Assembly: GCA_041483675.1 (NCBI GenBank)
Contig: JBGPGE010000008.1
Span: 4,200-68,199 of the forward strand
Direction: 5' to 3'
DNA length: 64,000 nt
Origin: 2-12-FULL-60-19 sp041483675
GTDB taxonomy: Bacteria; Desulfobacterota; Binatia; UBA9968
Shown here piece after piece: positions 63,415 through 64,000 of this stretch (positions are counted from its first letter, which is position 1; every line of letters starts with the position of its first letter). The notes beneath the pieces were generated by a model. That model was not told the origin of the DNA and searched no databases. It saw only the letters and a program-made list of their open reading frames with translations. Made by a program: the position numbers and the translations under genes.

Positions 63415-64000
63415 CTAGGTCTCACAATCGCAGGAGGTACTTCTCCCTAGATTGCCCAACACACAGATCAGAGCTTTGGCATTACAAAGCTGGCAAATCC
63501 CAGGATACAAGAGCAGATTGCCCCACCATGACGAAGCATTACAGCCGTACTTGGTATAGCAGTCGTCGTGCTCTTGACAACATTTCCTTGTGCAAGGATT
63601 TGTATCGAGAAACCCGAACGCGGGCGGGACCGTGCATATCTGATCCTGAGGAGTAAAGCCCGGCTTATAGTTGCCGTTCCCGCGCCGCGGGATGAACAGC
63701 GCCAGCCCAAAGGGATCTCTTTGATTCACCGGATCATTGACCACATAAACGTACTGATTAAGTTCCTGTGGACTCTGCACGGGGAACGAATCCACAGCCT
63801 GCCGGCACGAATTACTCTCCGTGTGCTGCACGCCTCTCAAGATGGGATCGAAAGCAAGAAACCTTCCGGTGGCCGCGTCATAATACCTCGCCCTGTAGTA
63901 ATACAGTCCGATCTCCCTGTTCCACTCCCTACCCGTGAAGGCGTAGGCGTTCTTTGCCTTGCCGCCCTTCCGTTTAAAGTTGCCGAAGGAGTCGTAGTCG
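63415..64000 (-). CDS. RHS-repeat protein C-terminus with a phospholipase A2-like toxin domain (5' end outside window)
   Basis: The frame is open from the right edge to the stop at 63415. The first part is the RHS core end: YDSFGNFKRKGGKAKNAYAF, FTGREWNREIGLYYYRARYYD, ATGRFLAFDPI and NQYVYVVNDPVNQRDPFGL, where DPxGL marks the cleavage/junction point. The remaining roughly 95 residues are unrelated to RHS and Cys-rich, with CCQEHDDCYTKYG, a clear match to the secretory phospholipase A2 active site C-C-x-x-H-D-x-C-Y, and a later GICQLCNAKALIC that resembles the second PLA2 motif with Asn in place of the catalytic Asp. I read it as an RHS polymorphic toxin whose effector is PLA2-like. The adjacent lipoprotein is the likely immunity factor. 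Confidence 0.82.
   Translation of the reverse strand, partial: DYDSFGNFKRKGGKAKNAYAFTGREWNREIGLYYYRARYYDAATGRFLAFDPILRGVQHTESNSCRQAVDSFPVQSPQELNQYVYVVNDPVNQRDPFGLALFIPRRGNGNYKPGFTPQDQICTVPPAFGFLDTNPCTRKCCQEHDDCYTKYGCNASSWWGNLLLYPGICQLCNAKALICVLGNLGRSTSCDCET

Noticed and set aside
1..64000. CRISPR array
   Set aside because: No set of regularly spaced direct repeats with unique spacers was seen; the tandem units at 43419-43569, 47636-47697 and 58275-58305 are dispersed or simple repeats.
1..64000. Selenoprotein genes interrupted by in-frame UGA, expected because of tRNA-Sec
   Set aside because: All recognised genes are full length with normal motifs; none shows a family continuing beyond a UGA stop. 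A short or novel selenoprotein could still be missed by eye.

Overview
The window comes from a GC-rich, Gram-negative bacterium. It encodes an MlaA-type outer-membrane lipid protein, a SecDF-YajC block, both halves of a cytochrome-c-type nitric oxide reductase and a selenocysteine tRNA. The mix of NorBC, a UbiD decarboxylase with a PaaK-type ligase, NMT1-type binding proteins and the tgt-yajC-secDF-recJ order resembles uncultured deltaproteobacteria-like, Methylomirabilota/Rokubacteria-like or Binatota-like lineages. The sequence alone does not settle which.

Region 1 (1-4120, minus) is a respiratory/NO-detoxification block: dihaem NorC, NorB, a small histidine-containing membrane protein, a secreted DUF6448 protein and a MenA/UbiA prenyltransferase that runs off the window.

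Region 2 (4188-22406) is the most interesting part. It is a stress/dormancy island with three universal stress proteins, two Hsp20s, a Lon-like protease, catalase, DUF2267, DUF2934, a sugar-nucleotidyltransferase, a ribosome-hibernation factor fused to a cold-shock domain, OsmC, a phosphoribosyltransferase, an alpha/beta hydrolase, a CBS-pair protein and a cyclic-2,3-DPG-synthetase-like GTPase. Four divergent intergenic regions each carry two outward-facing sigma-54 (GG-N10-GC) promoters. Between each promoter pair lie two 18-bp imperfect palindromes with centres 30-32 bp apart. The same tandem palindromes sit upstream of the island's own NtrC-type, GAFTGA-containing response regulator (18755-20104), next to a soluble GAF-PAS-PAS histidine kinase. 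I infer one sigma-54 regulon whose contents parallel the mycobacterial DosR dormancy regulon.

Region 3 (22512-26973) holds tRNA-Sec, an ornithine-cyclodeaminase-like gene, and an operon of PaaK-type CoA ligase, UbiD-type decarboxylase and a small protein. Region 4 (27155-35565) has two copies of a two-gene module of related membrane-anchored extracytoplasmic proteins flanking a Wzy/O-antigen-ligase-TPR protein, then a TPR protein, a PAS-DHp-REC protein without an ATPase domain, and a GT4 glycosyltransferase. Region 5 (35670-53131) is mostly housekeeping: Dus, Maf, Uup, a PIN toxin-antitoxin pair, an ABC binding protein, RecJ, SecF, SecD, YajC, Tgt, QueA, stomatin/NfeD, family-4 UDG and CoaBC. 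Region 6 (53244-62053) has MlaA, a deoxyhypusine-synthase-like enzyme, a DUF5666 protein, RmuC, agmatine deiminase and N-carbamoylputrescine amidase, a dienelactone hydrolase and a DMT transporter. Region 7 (62054-64000) is accessory DNA: small membrane ORFs, and an RHS protein with a phospholipase-A2-like C-terminus followed 2 bp later by a lipoprotein, a likely toxin-immunity pair.

Palindromic dispersed repeats (CGTCATtCCCGC type, GTCGAA type, AGCAGG-ended MITE) fill many intergenic gaps.
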